From Oceanimonas baumannii (GTDB lineage Bacteria; Pseudomonadota; Gammaproteobacteria; Enterobacterales; Aeromonadaceae), in assembly GCF_002245495.1 (NCBI RefSeq), contig NZ_NQJF01000012.1:62001-126000 (forward strand): a DNA stretch of 64,000 bases. Reading direction: 5' to 3'. Shown piece by piece: positions 25,475-32,845 of this stretch. The position numbers and the translations under genes were made by a program. How positions within the stretch are numbered: position 1 is the stretch's first letter; each line of letters starts with the position of its first letter. The notes under the pieces are model-generated. The model worked only from the letters and a program-made list of their open reading frames with translations, was not told where the DNA came from and searched no databases.

Positions 25475-27429
25475 AGCGATTTTTGATCCCGATTCCTGGC
25501 ACGGATCCCCTGGGGATTTCTCGTTCGGTAAAGCGTGCCGTTATCCCGTTGCTTGTATTATGCATGCTGTTATTTGGTGGGGGGGCTGCCTACTCACTGC
25601 AGGGCATAAAACAACATAATATGCTGCTAGAACAGCGCAACTACGAGTTGCCCTGGTCATTGATGCAGCTGAAACTGGAGATGAACCGTTTTCTGGATGG
25701 CGTCAGGCTGTTGCATGCGGGGGCCATCAGTCACGATGAGCTGATGCTGCGTTACGATATTTTATGGAGCCGCACACCGGCGTTGCTCAGTAACCAGCTC
25801 AGAGATACGCTGACCGACAGGCCCGAACTGTGGCAACTTGTCCAGCAAATTGAAAACCGGGTCAGGTCGATGGAGCCCATGGTGAAGGCCATCCGTCCCG
25901 GTATTCCGGAATATCAGTTGCTGCTGGCTGAACTTAGTCCCTATACCGAGCCTCTGTCCCGGACCATGACGGCGACTATGCAAAGTAACGTGCTGTTTTA
26001 TGCCGAGTATGATCAGGCCTATCAGGAGCTTGGCAGACAGTTGTCTGTCTGTATCGTCAGCCTAGCGGTTTGCGGTTTGCTGCTGCTGGGGATGCTGGGT
26101 GCCGAGCTGTGGGGCTATCGCCGCCGGCTGTTGCATGATCCCCTGACCGGGCTGCCCAACCGCTTTTCGCTGCAGCACCGGCTGGAACATTTGATTGTAC
26201 GCCGCCGGCCATTTTGTCTGACATTGCTGGAGCTGGAAGACTTTTCCCGCATCCGGCAACAATTTGGCTTTAAAGTGGCGGATCTGTTGCAACAGCGGCT
26301 GGCGCAGCGGCTGGAGCAATGTCTGTTACCCGGTGAATATCTGTCTTCGCTGGGACGTGATGGTTTGCTCGTGATGACGGAGGGCATGCTGGAACTGAGC
26401 GAAATACGCGCTCAGCTGGCACGTATTCGCCAGGAGTTACTTTCTTCTGAAACCATTGGTGGCCATGATTTTTATCCCGCACCTCAAATCGGCGTGGTGT
26501 TATATCCGGCGGATGCCGGAAATATGGTGGATTTGCTGGCCCGGGGCGAGCTGGCGCTGGAGTTATGTCGCCGGGATAACCTGCCCTATGTGATTTTCGA
26601 CCCTTCCATGCTGAAAGACATTGAACGTCGTCAGCAGCTGGCCCGTGATCTGCCGGCGGCACTGGAAAGTGATAGCCTCAGCCTGTACTTCAGTCCGCTG
26701 GTCACTCCGGTGGGGCACTGTGCCGGTCTGAGGCTATCGCTGCAATGGCGACATCCTCGCTTTGGTGAAATCACCGATAACGAGCTGGTGCGCATGACCG
26801 AACAATACCAGCTGTCGGAGCGTTTATTGCAGTGGGTGATGAACCGGGTGGGCGAATTGCTGCCCGAGTGGCGAGCGGTAAATCCGGGGCTGTTTATCTC
26901 TTTACCGTTACCGGCATCGGCATTCCGCTTGTCTTTGCGAGAGCGGCTTGCCCATCTGCTCAATCGCCACGGATTACCCGGAGACGCGCTGGTACTGGAG
27001 CTGACGGAAAAGATGATCAGAGAAGCCGGTCCGAAGGCCTCAACACTGCTGAATAGCCTGAACCACCGGGGGATCGGTATTTTGCTGGCCGGGTTCGGCT
27101 CCGGGTGCTCGCAATGGGGGCAGTTGCTCCAGCTGCCACTGAACTGGCTGCAGCTGGATGCATCCTGGTGTTGTGGCATTGAGCAGAATGAAGTGGCAAA
27201 AGAACAGCTGGGCAGACTGTTTGAACTGGCCCGGGTGCTGAAACTGCCGGTGGTATGCTGTGGGATCAGCAGTGCGGTGGAAGCGGGCCAGGTCACGGCC
27301 CTTGGCAACAATGTCCTGTTGCAGGGACCTTATATCAGCACGTCACTGGCCGCTATGGAAGTCAGGGAGTGGCTGGAAAACCGCGGCCCGGCCCGGCTCA
27401 CCGACTTTGAGATCAATTCAGACGCATAA
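25471..27429 (+). CDS. Membrane protein with degenerate GGDEF and EAL domains
   Basis: The 652-residue protein starts at GTG 25471, overlapping the SUOX-fold gene. TM1 is about 22-41, a periplasmic helical sensor region runs about 45-190, and TM2 is about 191-213. A GGDEF domain follows with DPLTGLPNR (223-231) intact, but the active-site motif reads SLGRDGLL instead of GGDEF. In the EAL domain, the EAL motif region reads LRLSLQWRHP and the DDFG loop reads AGFGSG, while ELTE is kept. It is therefore unlikely to make or cut cyclic di-GMP; it could bind the nucleotide or act by protein contact. Confidence 0.85.
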   Translation: MKRFLIPIPGTDPLGISRSVKRAVIPLLVLCMLLFGGGAAYSLQGIKQHNMLLEQRNYELPWSLMQLKLEMNRFLDGVRLLHAGAISHDELMLRYDILWSRTPALLSNQLRDTLTDRPELWQLVQQIENRVRSMEPMVKAIRPGIPEYQLLLAELSPYTEPLSRTMTATMQSNVLFYAEYDQAYQELGRQLSVCIVSLAVCGLLLLGMLGAELWGYRRRLLHDPLTGLPNRFSLQHRLEHLIVRRRPFCLTLLELEDFSRIRQQFGFKVADLLQQRLAQRLEQCLLPGEYLSSLGRDGLLVMTEGMLELSEIRAQLARIRQELLSSETIGGHDFYPAPQIGVVLYPADAGNMVDLLARGELALELCRRDNLPYVIFDPSMLKDIERRQQLARDLPAALESDSLSLYFSPLVTPVGHCAGLRLSLQWRHPRFGEITDNELVRMTEQYQLSERLLQWVMNRVGELLPEWRAVNPGLFISLPLPASAFRLSLRERLAHLLNRHGLPGDALVLELTEKMIREAGPKASTLLNSLNHRGIGILLAGFGSGCSQWGQLLQLPLNWLQLDASWCCGIEQNEVAKEQLGRLFELARVLKLPVVCCGISSAVEAGQVTALGNNVLLQGPYISTSLAAMEVREWLENRGPARLTDFEINSDA

Positions 27430-27721
27430 ACTGACTCAGGGTGGAGGCCAGCAACTGGATTTTGTGCACCATGCGTGCCAGCAGCGCCTGATATTCGGTC
27501 TCCGAGCTGGATGACAACATTTCCAGTTCATCCGCCAGCTCGGCGACATAGGGCATAAAGTGGTCGGCATGGGTGGTGAACTGACTGTCTTCACGCAGCA
27601 CGGCGTTGAATTTGGCCTGTCCCTTGGCGCGCAGCGCGGCGAGTTTTTTGTCAGCGTCGATAGCCTGGTGATACAGCTCTTTCAGGGTATCGTTAAGCCG
27701 GTCTGTTACCGAGTCGTGCAT
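27413..27721 (-). CDS. Small helical hypothetical protein, 102 aa
   Basis: The protein (MHDSVTDRLNDTLKELYHQA at the start) is wholly alpha-helical by pattern, soluble and acidic-to-neutral, with no cysteine and no recognisable domain. Its end overlaps the end of the GGDEF-EAL gene by 17 bases on the other strand. Its start lies three bases after the epmB stop, so it is probably cotranscribed with epmB. Codon use resembles its neighbours. A role linked to lysine or EF-P modification is possible only by position. Confidence 0.7.
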   Translation of the reverse strand: MHDSVTDRLNDTLKELYHQAIDADKKLAALRAKGQAKFNAVLREDSQFTTHADHFMPYVAELADELEMLSSSSETEYQALLARMVHKIQLLASTLSQFMRLN

Positions 27722-27724
27722 GCT

Positions 27725-28759
27725 TTATTCCTTAACAGGTTCAAGATGTAAATCGAGGGGAGTTTTACTGACCTCGCCGCCGACTTCCCGTACCAGACGG
27801 GGTACCAGAAAGCCTGGCAGGCGGGCCAGCAGTTGTGCCATCAGGGCTCTTGCCTGTTCGTCACTCACCGCAAAGTGTGCCGCACCGGCTACTTTATCCA
27901 GCTGGTGCAGGTAATAGGGCAATACACCTGCTTCAAACAACCGCTCCGAGAGTGCTTCGAGGACATCGGCATTGTCGTTGACTCCGGCCAGCAGCACACT
28001 CTGATTCAGCAGAGTAATGCCGGCCCGCTGCCAGCCCTGCAGACGCCTGGCCATGTCATCATCGATTTCGTTGGCGTGGTTAACGTGCAGCACCAGCACC
28101 GGGCGCAGCCGGCTCTGATTCAGTCGTTCACGCAGCTCTTCGGTAAGACGGGCCGGAATCACCACCGGCAGCCGGCTGTGAATGCGCAGCCGGCGCAGGT
28201 GAGGAATGGCTTCCAGCTCGCTCAGCAGGGCCGCAATGTGGTGGTCCTTGGCCATCAGCGGATCGCCGCCGGACAGGATCACCTCGTTAATTTCCGGGTG
28301 GGCGGCAATATAGTTTACGGCCGGCTGCCAGCCGCTCTGGCCGGGGCTGTTATCGGCATAGGGAAAGTGGCGGCGGAAACAGTAACGGCAGTTCACCGCA
28401 CAACCGCCGCGCAGCACCAGCAGTACCCGGGAGCGATATTTGTGCAGCAGACCGGGCAGAGCACTGTCGTGTTCCTCCAGCGGATCGGTAACAAAGCCCG
28501 GTACCTGCGCAAACTCTTCGTTCAGGGGTAACACCTGCCGCAGCAGCGGATCCGACGGGTCGCCCGGGCGCATCTTGTCGGCAAAGGGACGGGGGACGCG
28601 CATGGCAAACAATTTACGGGCAGCCAGCCCTTGCTGCCAGGGCGTCGGGTCCAGGCCCAGATAGTCCAGCAACTGTTCTGGGTGAGTAAAGGACTGGCCC
28701 AGTTCTTTTTGCCAGGAAATATGTAAATCGCCCGCATTTGGGAGTATCATTGCCGGCAT
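27725..28759 (-). CDS. epmB: EF-P beta-lysylation protein, lysine 2,3-aminomutase
   Basis: EpmB is a radical-SAM, PLP-dependent enzyme that converts lysine to (R)-beta-lysine for attachment to EF-P. The radical-SAM cysteines are present as [15 protein letters not shown], with the GGDPL motif and a PLP-binding Lys in the C-terminal region ([13 protein letters not shown]). The start is uncertain: ATG 28759 or ATG 28750 give 344 or 341 residues, close to the 342 of E. coli; TTG 28777 is less likely. It is divergent from efp with only 32 bases between starts. Confidence 0.94.
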   Translation of the reverse strand: MPAMILPNAGDLHISWQKELGQSFTHPEQLLDYLGLDPTPWQQGLAARKLFAMRVPRPFADKMRPGDPSDPLLRQVLPLNEEFAQVPGFVTDPLEEHDSALPGLLHKYRSRVLLVLRGGCAVNCRYCFRRHFPYADNSPGQSGWQPAVNYIAAHPEINEVILSGGDPLMAKDHHIAALLSELEAIPHLRRLRIHSRLPVVIPARLTEELRERLNQSRLRPVLVLHVNHANEIDDDMARRLQGWQRAGITLLNQSVLLAGVNDNADVLEALSERLFEAGVLPYYLHQLDKVAGAAHFAVSDEQARALMAQLLARLPGFLVPRLVREVGGEVSKTPLDLHLEPVKE

Positions 28760-28791
28760 TTTCTGCAACTCTGTCAATCTACGAGGGTAAA

Positions 28792-29358
28792 ATGGCCTCT
28801 TATAGTACCAATGAATTCAAGTCCGGTCTCAAGATTATGCTGGACGGCGAGCCTTGTGCCATTATCGAAAACGAATTCGTTAAGCCCGGTAAAGGACAGG
28901 CGTTCAATCGCGTGAAGATCCGTCGCCTGCTCAATGGCAAGGTGCTGGAAAAGACCTTCAAGTCCGGCGATAGTGTGGAAGCGGCCGACGTGATGGACGT
29001 AGAGCTGGCTTATCTGTACAACGATGGCGAGTTCTATCACTTCATGAACAACGACACCTTTGAACAGATTGCTGCGGATGAAAAAGCCGTGGGCGAGACC
29101 AGACTGTGGCTGAAAGAGCAGGATGTCTGCACCCTGACACTGTGGAACAACGCTGCTATCTCCGTGACGCCGCCCAACTTCGTCGAGCTGGAAGTGGTTG
29201 AGACCGATCCGGGCCTGAAGGGTGATACCGCCGGTACCGGTGGTAAGCCCGCTACTCTGAGCACTGGTGCGGTGGTTCGTGTGCCGCTGTTTATTCAGAT
29301 TGGTGAAGTTCTGCGTGTGGATACCCGCTCCGGTGAGTATGTTTCCCGCGTAAAATAA
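28792..29358 (+). CDS. efp: Elongation factor P
   Basis: EF-P enters the ribosome to rescue stalling at polyproline stretches. The 188-residue protein starts [19 protein letters not shown]. Its modification loop reads KPGKGQAF with Lys34 at the beta-lysylation site, matching the presence of epmA and epmB in the same window. The three beta-barrel domains are complete through [18 protein letters not shown]. The ATG is at 28792, the conserved start. A 23-bp hairpin terminator follows. Confidence 0.98.
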   Translation: MASYSTNEFKSGLKIMLDGEPCAIIENEFVKPGKGQAFNRVKIRRLLNGKVLEKTFKSGDSVEAADVMDVELAYLYNDGEFYHFMNNDTFEQIAADEKAVGETRLWLKEQDVCTLTLWNNAAISVTPPNFVELEVVETDPGLKGDTAGTGGKPATLSTGAVVRVPLFIQIGEVLRVDTRSGEYVSRVK

Positions 29359-29364
29359 GCTCAG

Positions 29365-29414
29365 GCTTTACATAAAAAAACGGCGCCTTTCGGCGCCGTT
29401 TTTTTATGTAAAGC
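29365..29414. terminator. Long symmetrical terminator after efp
   Basis: A perfect 23-bp inverted repeat (29365-29387 and 29392-29414) closes a TTTC loop. The core is CGGCGCC/GGCGCCG flanked by runs of seven A and seven T. It can stop transcription in both directions, from efp on plus and guaC on minus. Confidence 0.95.
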
Positions 29415-29516
29415 AGCTGTAAGCCATCAGCTTTAAGCTGTAAGTCAAACATAACCCCTGTGCCAGTAGGCCCGGAGGGCTGTACCAACCGGGCCGATTG
29501 CTGATAGCTTACCGCT
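29415..29516. repeat. Inverted-repeat element between efp terminator and guaC
   Basis: AGCTGTAAGCCATCAGC (29415-29431) and GCTGATAGCTTACCGCT (29500-29516) are inverted copies with 15 of 17 positions matching. Between them GGCCCGG (29469-29475) pairs with CCGGGCC (29489-29495). The words GCTGTAAG and GCTTATAGC recur here and at 32246-32276, which suggests a degenerate extragenic repeat family. Confidence 0.6.
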
Positions 29517-29524
29517 TATAGCTG

Positions 29525-30568
29525 TTATTCCTTGCCGTAAACGTTGTTTTCCTGCTCGCGTACGCGAATGAAGGTGGTGCGCTTGGTCAGTTCCTTCAGG
29601 CGCTGGGCACCCACATAGGTACAGGTGGAACGCACGCCGCCAAGCACGTCGTTAACGGTGTTGTCGACCGGGCCGCGATAGGCCAGCTCAACCGTTTTTC
29701 CTTCCGCTGCACGGTATTTGGCTACCCCGCCGGAATGCTTGTCCATGGCGCTGGCCGAGCTCATGCCGTAGAACTTCATGAACTGCCGGCCATCGCGTTC
29801 AATCAATTCGCCACCGCATTCTTCGTGGGCTGCCAGCATACCGCCCAGCATGACAAAGTCGGCACCGCCACCAAAGGCCTTGGCGACATCACCGGGGCAG
29901 GTGCAGCCGCCGTCACCGATGATCTGGCCGCCCAGACCATGAGCGGCATCGGCGCACTCGATAATGGCGGACAGCTGAGGATAACCCACACCGGTCTTCA
30001 CGCGGGTGGTACATACAGAGCCGGGACCAATGCCGACTTTAACAATATCGGCACCGCACAGGATCAGCTCTTCCACCATTTCACCGGTGACGACGTTACC
30101 GGCGATGATGGTGTGGCCGGGGCACTGTTCACGCACACGGGAAACAAAGGCAGCAAAGTGTTCGCTGTAACCGTTGGCCACGTCGATGCAGATAAAGCCC
30201 AGGTCGTCGGACAGGGAAAGGATCTGCTGCAGTTTTTCAAAGTCACGCTCGGAGGTGCCGGTAGACACAATCACGTGCTTGAGTACGTCAGTGCCGGCGT
30301 TGTTAACAAATGCCTGCCATTGTTCAACCGAATAATGTTTGTGAACTGCGGTCAGCATCTCGTGCCCAGCAAGGGCGCGGGCCATTTCAAAGGTGGCCAC
30401 TGTGTCCATGTTGGCGGCGATAACCGGTACACCGGACCAGCGGCGACCTGAATGCTTAAAGGTGAACTCGCGGTTCAGTTCGACCTGAGAGCGGCTGTTT
30501 AGCGTAGAACGCTTGGGGCGAAACAGCACATCCCTAAAGCCCAGTTTCAAGTCTTCTTCGATACGCAT
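29525..30568 (-). CDS. guaC: GMP reductase
   Basis: GuaC converts GMP to IMP with NADPH, returning guanine nucleotides to the shared purine pool. The 347-residue protein has the IMPDH/GMPR catalytic loop with the active Cys in [19 protein letters not shown], and the phosphate-binding [21 protein letters not shown]. It lacks the CBS domains of IMP dehydrogenase. The N-terminus [20 protein letters not shown] is the E. coli GuaC type. A promoter and a 5'-end hairpin lie just upstream. Confidence 0.97.
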   Translation of the reverse strand: MRIEEDLKLGFRDVLFRPKRSTLNSRSQVELNREFTFKHSGRRWSGVPVIAANMDTVATFEMARALAGHEMLTAVHKHYSVEQWQAFVNNAGTDVLKHVIVSTGTSERDFEKLQQILSLSDDLGFICIDVANGYSEHFAAFVSRVREQCPGHTIIAGNVVTGEMVEELILCGADIVKVGIGPGSVCTTRVKTGVGYPQLSAIIECADAAHGLGGQIIGDGGCTCPGDVAKAFGGGADFVMLGGMLAAHEECGGELIERDGRQFMKFYGMSSASAMDKHSGGVAKYRAAEGKTVELAYRGPVDNTVNDVLGGVRSTCTYVGAQRLKELTKRTTFIRVREQENNVYGKE

Positions 30569-30596
30569 TGGTATTACCTCAGTAAATGACAGGCAT

Positions 30597-30629
30597 AAAA
30601 AAACCGGGGGTTTTTAGGCCCCCGGTTTT
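30597..30629 (-). promoter_or_regulatory. Terminator-like hairpin in the guaC leader
   Basis: On the minus strand AAAACCGGGGG pairs with CCCCCGGTTTT (plus 30600-30610 / 30619-30629) around an 8-base loop, followed by a run of seven T ending about 29 bases before the guaC ATG. No minus-strand gene lies upstream that would need a terminator. It is either an attenuator or a 5'-protecting stem-loop of the guaC mRNA. Confidence 0.65.
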
Positions 30630-30633
30630 AGGC

Positions 30634-30661
30634 ATTCTAGCCACGGCGAACTTTTTTGCAA
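30634..30661 (-). promoter_or_regulatory. Predicted sigma-70 promoter of guaC
   Basis: On the minus strand TTGCAA (plus 30656-30661), 16 bases, TAGAAT (plus 30634-30639). The predicted start, about 30626-30628, falls at the foot of the leader hairpin. Confidence 0.55.
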
Positions 30662-30814
30662 CAATTCCTGACTTTTAGTTCAGAAGTTTTCTTGTCAGGC
30701 TCCGTTAACGTGGCTCACACGCCCTGTTGCTGCTTGTCCGGGCGTGTCAGCGGTGCTTTTATTTTGTGTAAATTTACGCCATTATTGGTCAAACCAAAGG
30801 GTGAGGGTGGGGCT

Positions 30815-31225
30815 ATGTTCAGGATTACCGGGCTGGATCATCTGGTGCTGAGGGTGCGCAACCCGCAGCGGATGCTGAACTTTTACTGCAAGGTGCTGGG
30901 ATGCGCCCTGGAACGGGAAAAAACCGATATCGGGCTTTACCAGTTACGGGCCGGTGATCAGCTCATTGATTTGGTGGATATCCGCGGACCGCTGGGCGGA
31001 GATGGTGAAGCGGTTGATCCCTGCCGGGCCAATATGGATCATTTTTGTTTGCGTATTGATCCCTTCGATCCCGATGCCTTGCTCAACTATTTCAGCTTAT
31101 CGGGGGTGATCTGTGAACCGCCGTCTGTGCGCTATGGTGCCCAGGGTGAAGGCTTGTCCATCTATTTGTTTGATCCTGAAGGCAACCAGATTGAACTGAA
31201 AGGCGATATCGGATCTGCCAGTTAA
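30815..31225 (+). CDS. VOC-superfamily (glyoxalase-fold) protein
   Basis: The 136-residue protein has the paired beta-alpha-beta-beta-beta pattern of the vicinal-oxygen-chelate fold: ITGLDHLVLRVRNPQRMLNFYCKVLG, a middle MDHFCLRIDPFD, and a C-terminal IYLFDPEGNQIELKG. Two His and a Glu are placed as possible metal ligands. Members include glyoxalases, dioxygenases and resistance proteins; the substrate is unknown. I chose ATG 30815, preceded by GAGGGTGGGG; the frame is open further upstream but not conserved. It lies 42 bases before epmA and is probably cotranscribed. Confidence 0.85.
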   Translation: MFRITGLDHLVLRVRNPQRMLNFYCKVLGCALEREKTDIGLYQLRAGDQLIDLVDIRGPLGGDGEAVDPCRANMDHFCLRIDPFDPDALLNYFSLSGVICEPPSVRYGAQGEGLSIYLFDPEGNQIELKGDIGSAS

Positions 31226-31267
31226 GAGTGATTCCGGCTAAACTCGCCTTTTTGCCGAGTGCCTGTT

Positions 31268-32242
31268 ATGACGATGCCAACCTGGTCTCCTTCCGCTGAT
31301 CTTGCCCTGCTGCGCCGGCGGGCCGAGCTGCTTCATATTATTCGTACTTTCTTTGCCGGACGAGGCGTACTGGAAGTGGATACGCCGACCATGGCGGCGG
31401 CAGGTGTTACGGACCTGCACCTGGAAAACTTCGTGACCGACTTCACTGGCCCGGGCATGGCGCAGGGCCAGACGCTTTACCTGCAGACGTCGCCGGAATT
31501 TCATATGAAGCGGCTGTTAGCTGCCGGCTGCGGCCCTATCTATCAGATTTGTAAATCTTACCGTAATGAAGAGTCGGGCCGGCTGCATAATCCGGAGTTC
31601 ACCATGCTGGAGTGGTACCGTCCGGACTTTGATCATCACCGGTTAATGGATGAAATGGCTGAGTTGCTGCAGTGTGTGCTGGGCTGTGATGAGCCGGTAC
31701 GCCTCAGTTATGCCATGGCGTTTGAACAAGTGCTTGGGGTATGCCCGCTGAGCGCATCGATGGCGGAGTTGCAGGCTGCTGGCCAGGGGCTGGGGGCTGA
31801 TGAGTTGGTGGCCCGGGAAGAAGACAGAGACACGCTGCTGCAGCTGTTATTTGCCTTTGGGGTGGAGCCGGTGATTGGTCAGCACTCACCTTGTTTTGTG
31901 TATGACTTTCCGGCCAGCCAGGCGGCGCTGGCACGGATCAGCCCTGTTGACGGACGGGTGGCTGAACGGTTTGAGGTTTATTTCAAAGGGATTGAACTGG
32001 CCAATGGCTTTCATGAACTGACCGATGCTGCCGAACAGCGTGCCCGCTTTGAACAGGATAATCACTTGCGCCGTGTCAGAGGACTGAAAGAGAAGCCGGT
32101 GGATGAATATCTGCTGGCCGCACTGCAGGCGGGATTGCCCGACTGCGCAGGGGTGGCGCTGGGCATTGACCGGCTGATTATGCTGGCACTGGGGGCCGAG
32201 CGGCTGGATCAGGTGATTGCTTTTCCGGTTACCCGGGCGTAA
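31268..32242 (+). CDS. epmA: EF-P--(R)-beta-lysine ligase
   Basis: EpmA is a lysyl-tRNA-synthetase paralogue that attaches (R)-beta-lysine to Lys34 of EF-P. The 324-residue protein contains the class II core without an anticodon-binding domain: motif 2 region [22 protein letters not shown], and motif 3 [19 protein letters not shown]. The start is ATG 31268, with ATG 31274 as an alternative. With epmB and efp it completes the beta-lysylation set; EpmC is not in this window. Confidence 0.97.
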   Translation: MTMPTWSPSADLALLRRRAELLHIIRTFFAGRGVLEVDTPTMAAAGVTDLHLENFVTDFTGPGMAQGQTLYLQTSPEFHMKRLLAAGCGPIYQICKSYRNEESGRLHNPEFTMLEWYRPDFDHHRLMDEMAELLQCVLGCDEPVRLSYAMAFEQVLGVCPLSASMAELQAAGQGLGADELVAREEDRDTLLQLLFAFGVEPVIGQHSPCFVYDFPASQAALARISPVDGRVAERFEVYFKGIELANGFHELTDAAEQRARFEQDNHLRRVRGLKEKPVDEYLLAALQAGLPDCAGVALGIDRLIMLALGAERLDQVIAFPVTRA

Positions 32243-32245
32243 AAC

Positions 32246-32330
32246 ACCTGCTTATAGCTGTCAGCTATAAGCAGGTCGGTGTGGAGCGCAATCACGGCGC
32301 CGTGATTGTAAGCACCGCTGTGTTGCTTAC
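32246..32330. repeat. Cluster of perfect palindromes between epmA and the DUF4136 gene
   Basis: Three hairpins follow one another. ACCTGCTTATAGCTG and its exact complement share one central base (32246-32276). A 20-base perfect palindrome is centred on GGCGCC (32289-32308). GTAAGCA pairs with TGCTTAC (32308-32314 / 32324-32330). The two genes converge here, so the cluster may stop both transcripts, though no T-run is present. The first arm shares the GCTTATAGCTG word with 29415-29516. Confidence 0.65.
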
Positions 32331-32827
32331 AGCTCCCCCGAAGGGGGCGGCGGGTAGTTTTCCAGTAACGCGGCTACCTGTTGCCTGATTTTGTCCCGGC
32401 GGGCGGCGCCATGCATGTTTTCTCCGGGAAAGGCGCTGGGATGACGGCTTTTCCACAGCACTTTGCCTGAGCCAGGCTGAATCAGCAACAGTGTCAGGTG
32501 TTGCTCGCGCCGGGTGCCGTATATTCGCTCTTCATCCCAGAACCGGCTCTGGCCGAACATATTGGGCATAGTGCTGAGTACCCGCACACTTTCATCAAGC
32601 CGGTAGCTCAGCCAGAGTGAGGCCTGCTCCGGCTCACTGAGTATCAGGCCCCGGCCGGGAAGAAGGGCCTGAACGGCAGCCGTAATACGGGCACCATCCA
32701 GGCTGTTGGTATCGACATCCGGGGATAGCGCAACGGTATCAAACTGGCTGAAGTCTGTATTTTCCGCGTAATCATAAGGAGCAGCGCAACCGCTCAACAA
32801 CAGTGCTAACGCTAATATCCGTAACAT
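32327..32827 (-). CDS. DUF4136 lipoprotein
   Basis: The 166-residue protein starts MLRILALALLLSGCAAP, a clear lipoprotein signal with Cys about residue 14. The body matches DUF4136 (DFSQFDTVALSPDV near 26, ASLWLSYRLDES, and a C-terminal VLWKSRHPSAFPGE with KIRQQVAALLENYPP). Members are outer-membrane or periplasmic lipoproteins of unknown role. ATG 32827 is chosen; a GTG lies directly before it. It is on the same strand as, and 18 bases after, the large channel gene. Confidence 0.82.
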   Translation of the reverse strand: MLRILALALLLSGCAAPYDYAENTDFSQFDTVALSPDVDTNSLDGARITAAVQALLPGRGLILSEPEQASLWLSYRLDESVRVLSTMPNMFGQSRFWDEERIYGTRREQHLTLLLIQPGSGKVLWKSRHPSAFPGENMHGAARRDKIRQQVAALLENYPPPPSGEL

Positions 32828-32845
32828 CACCGCCTCCCGGTATCT

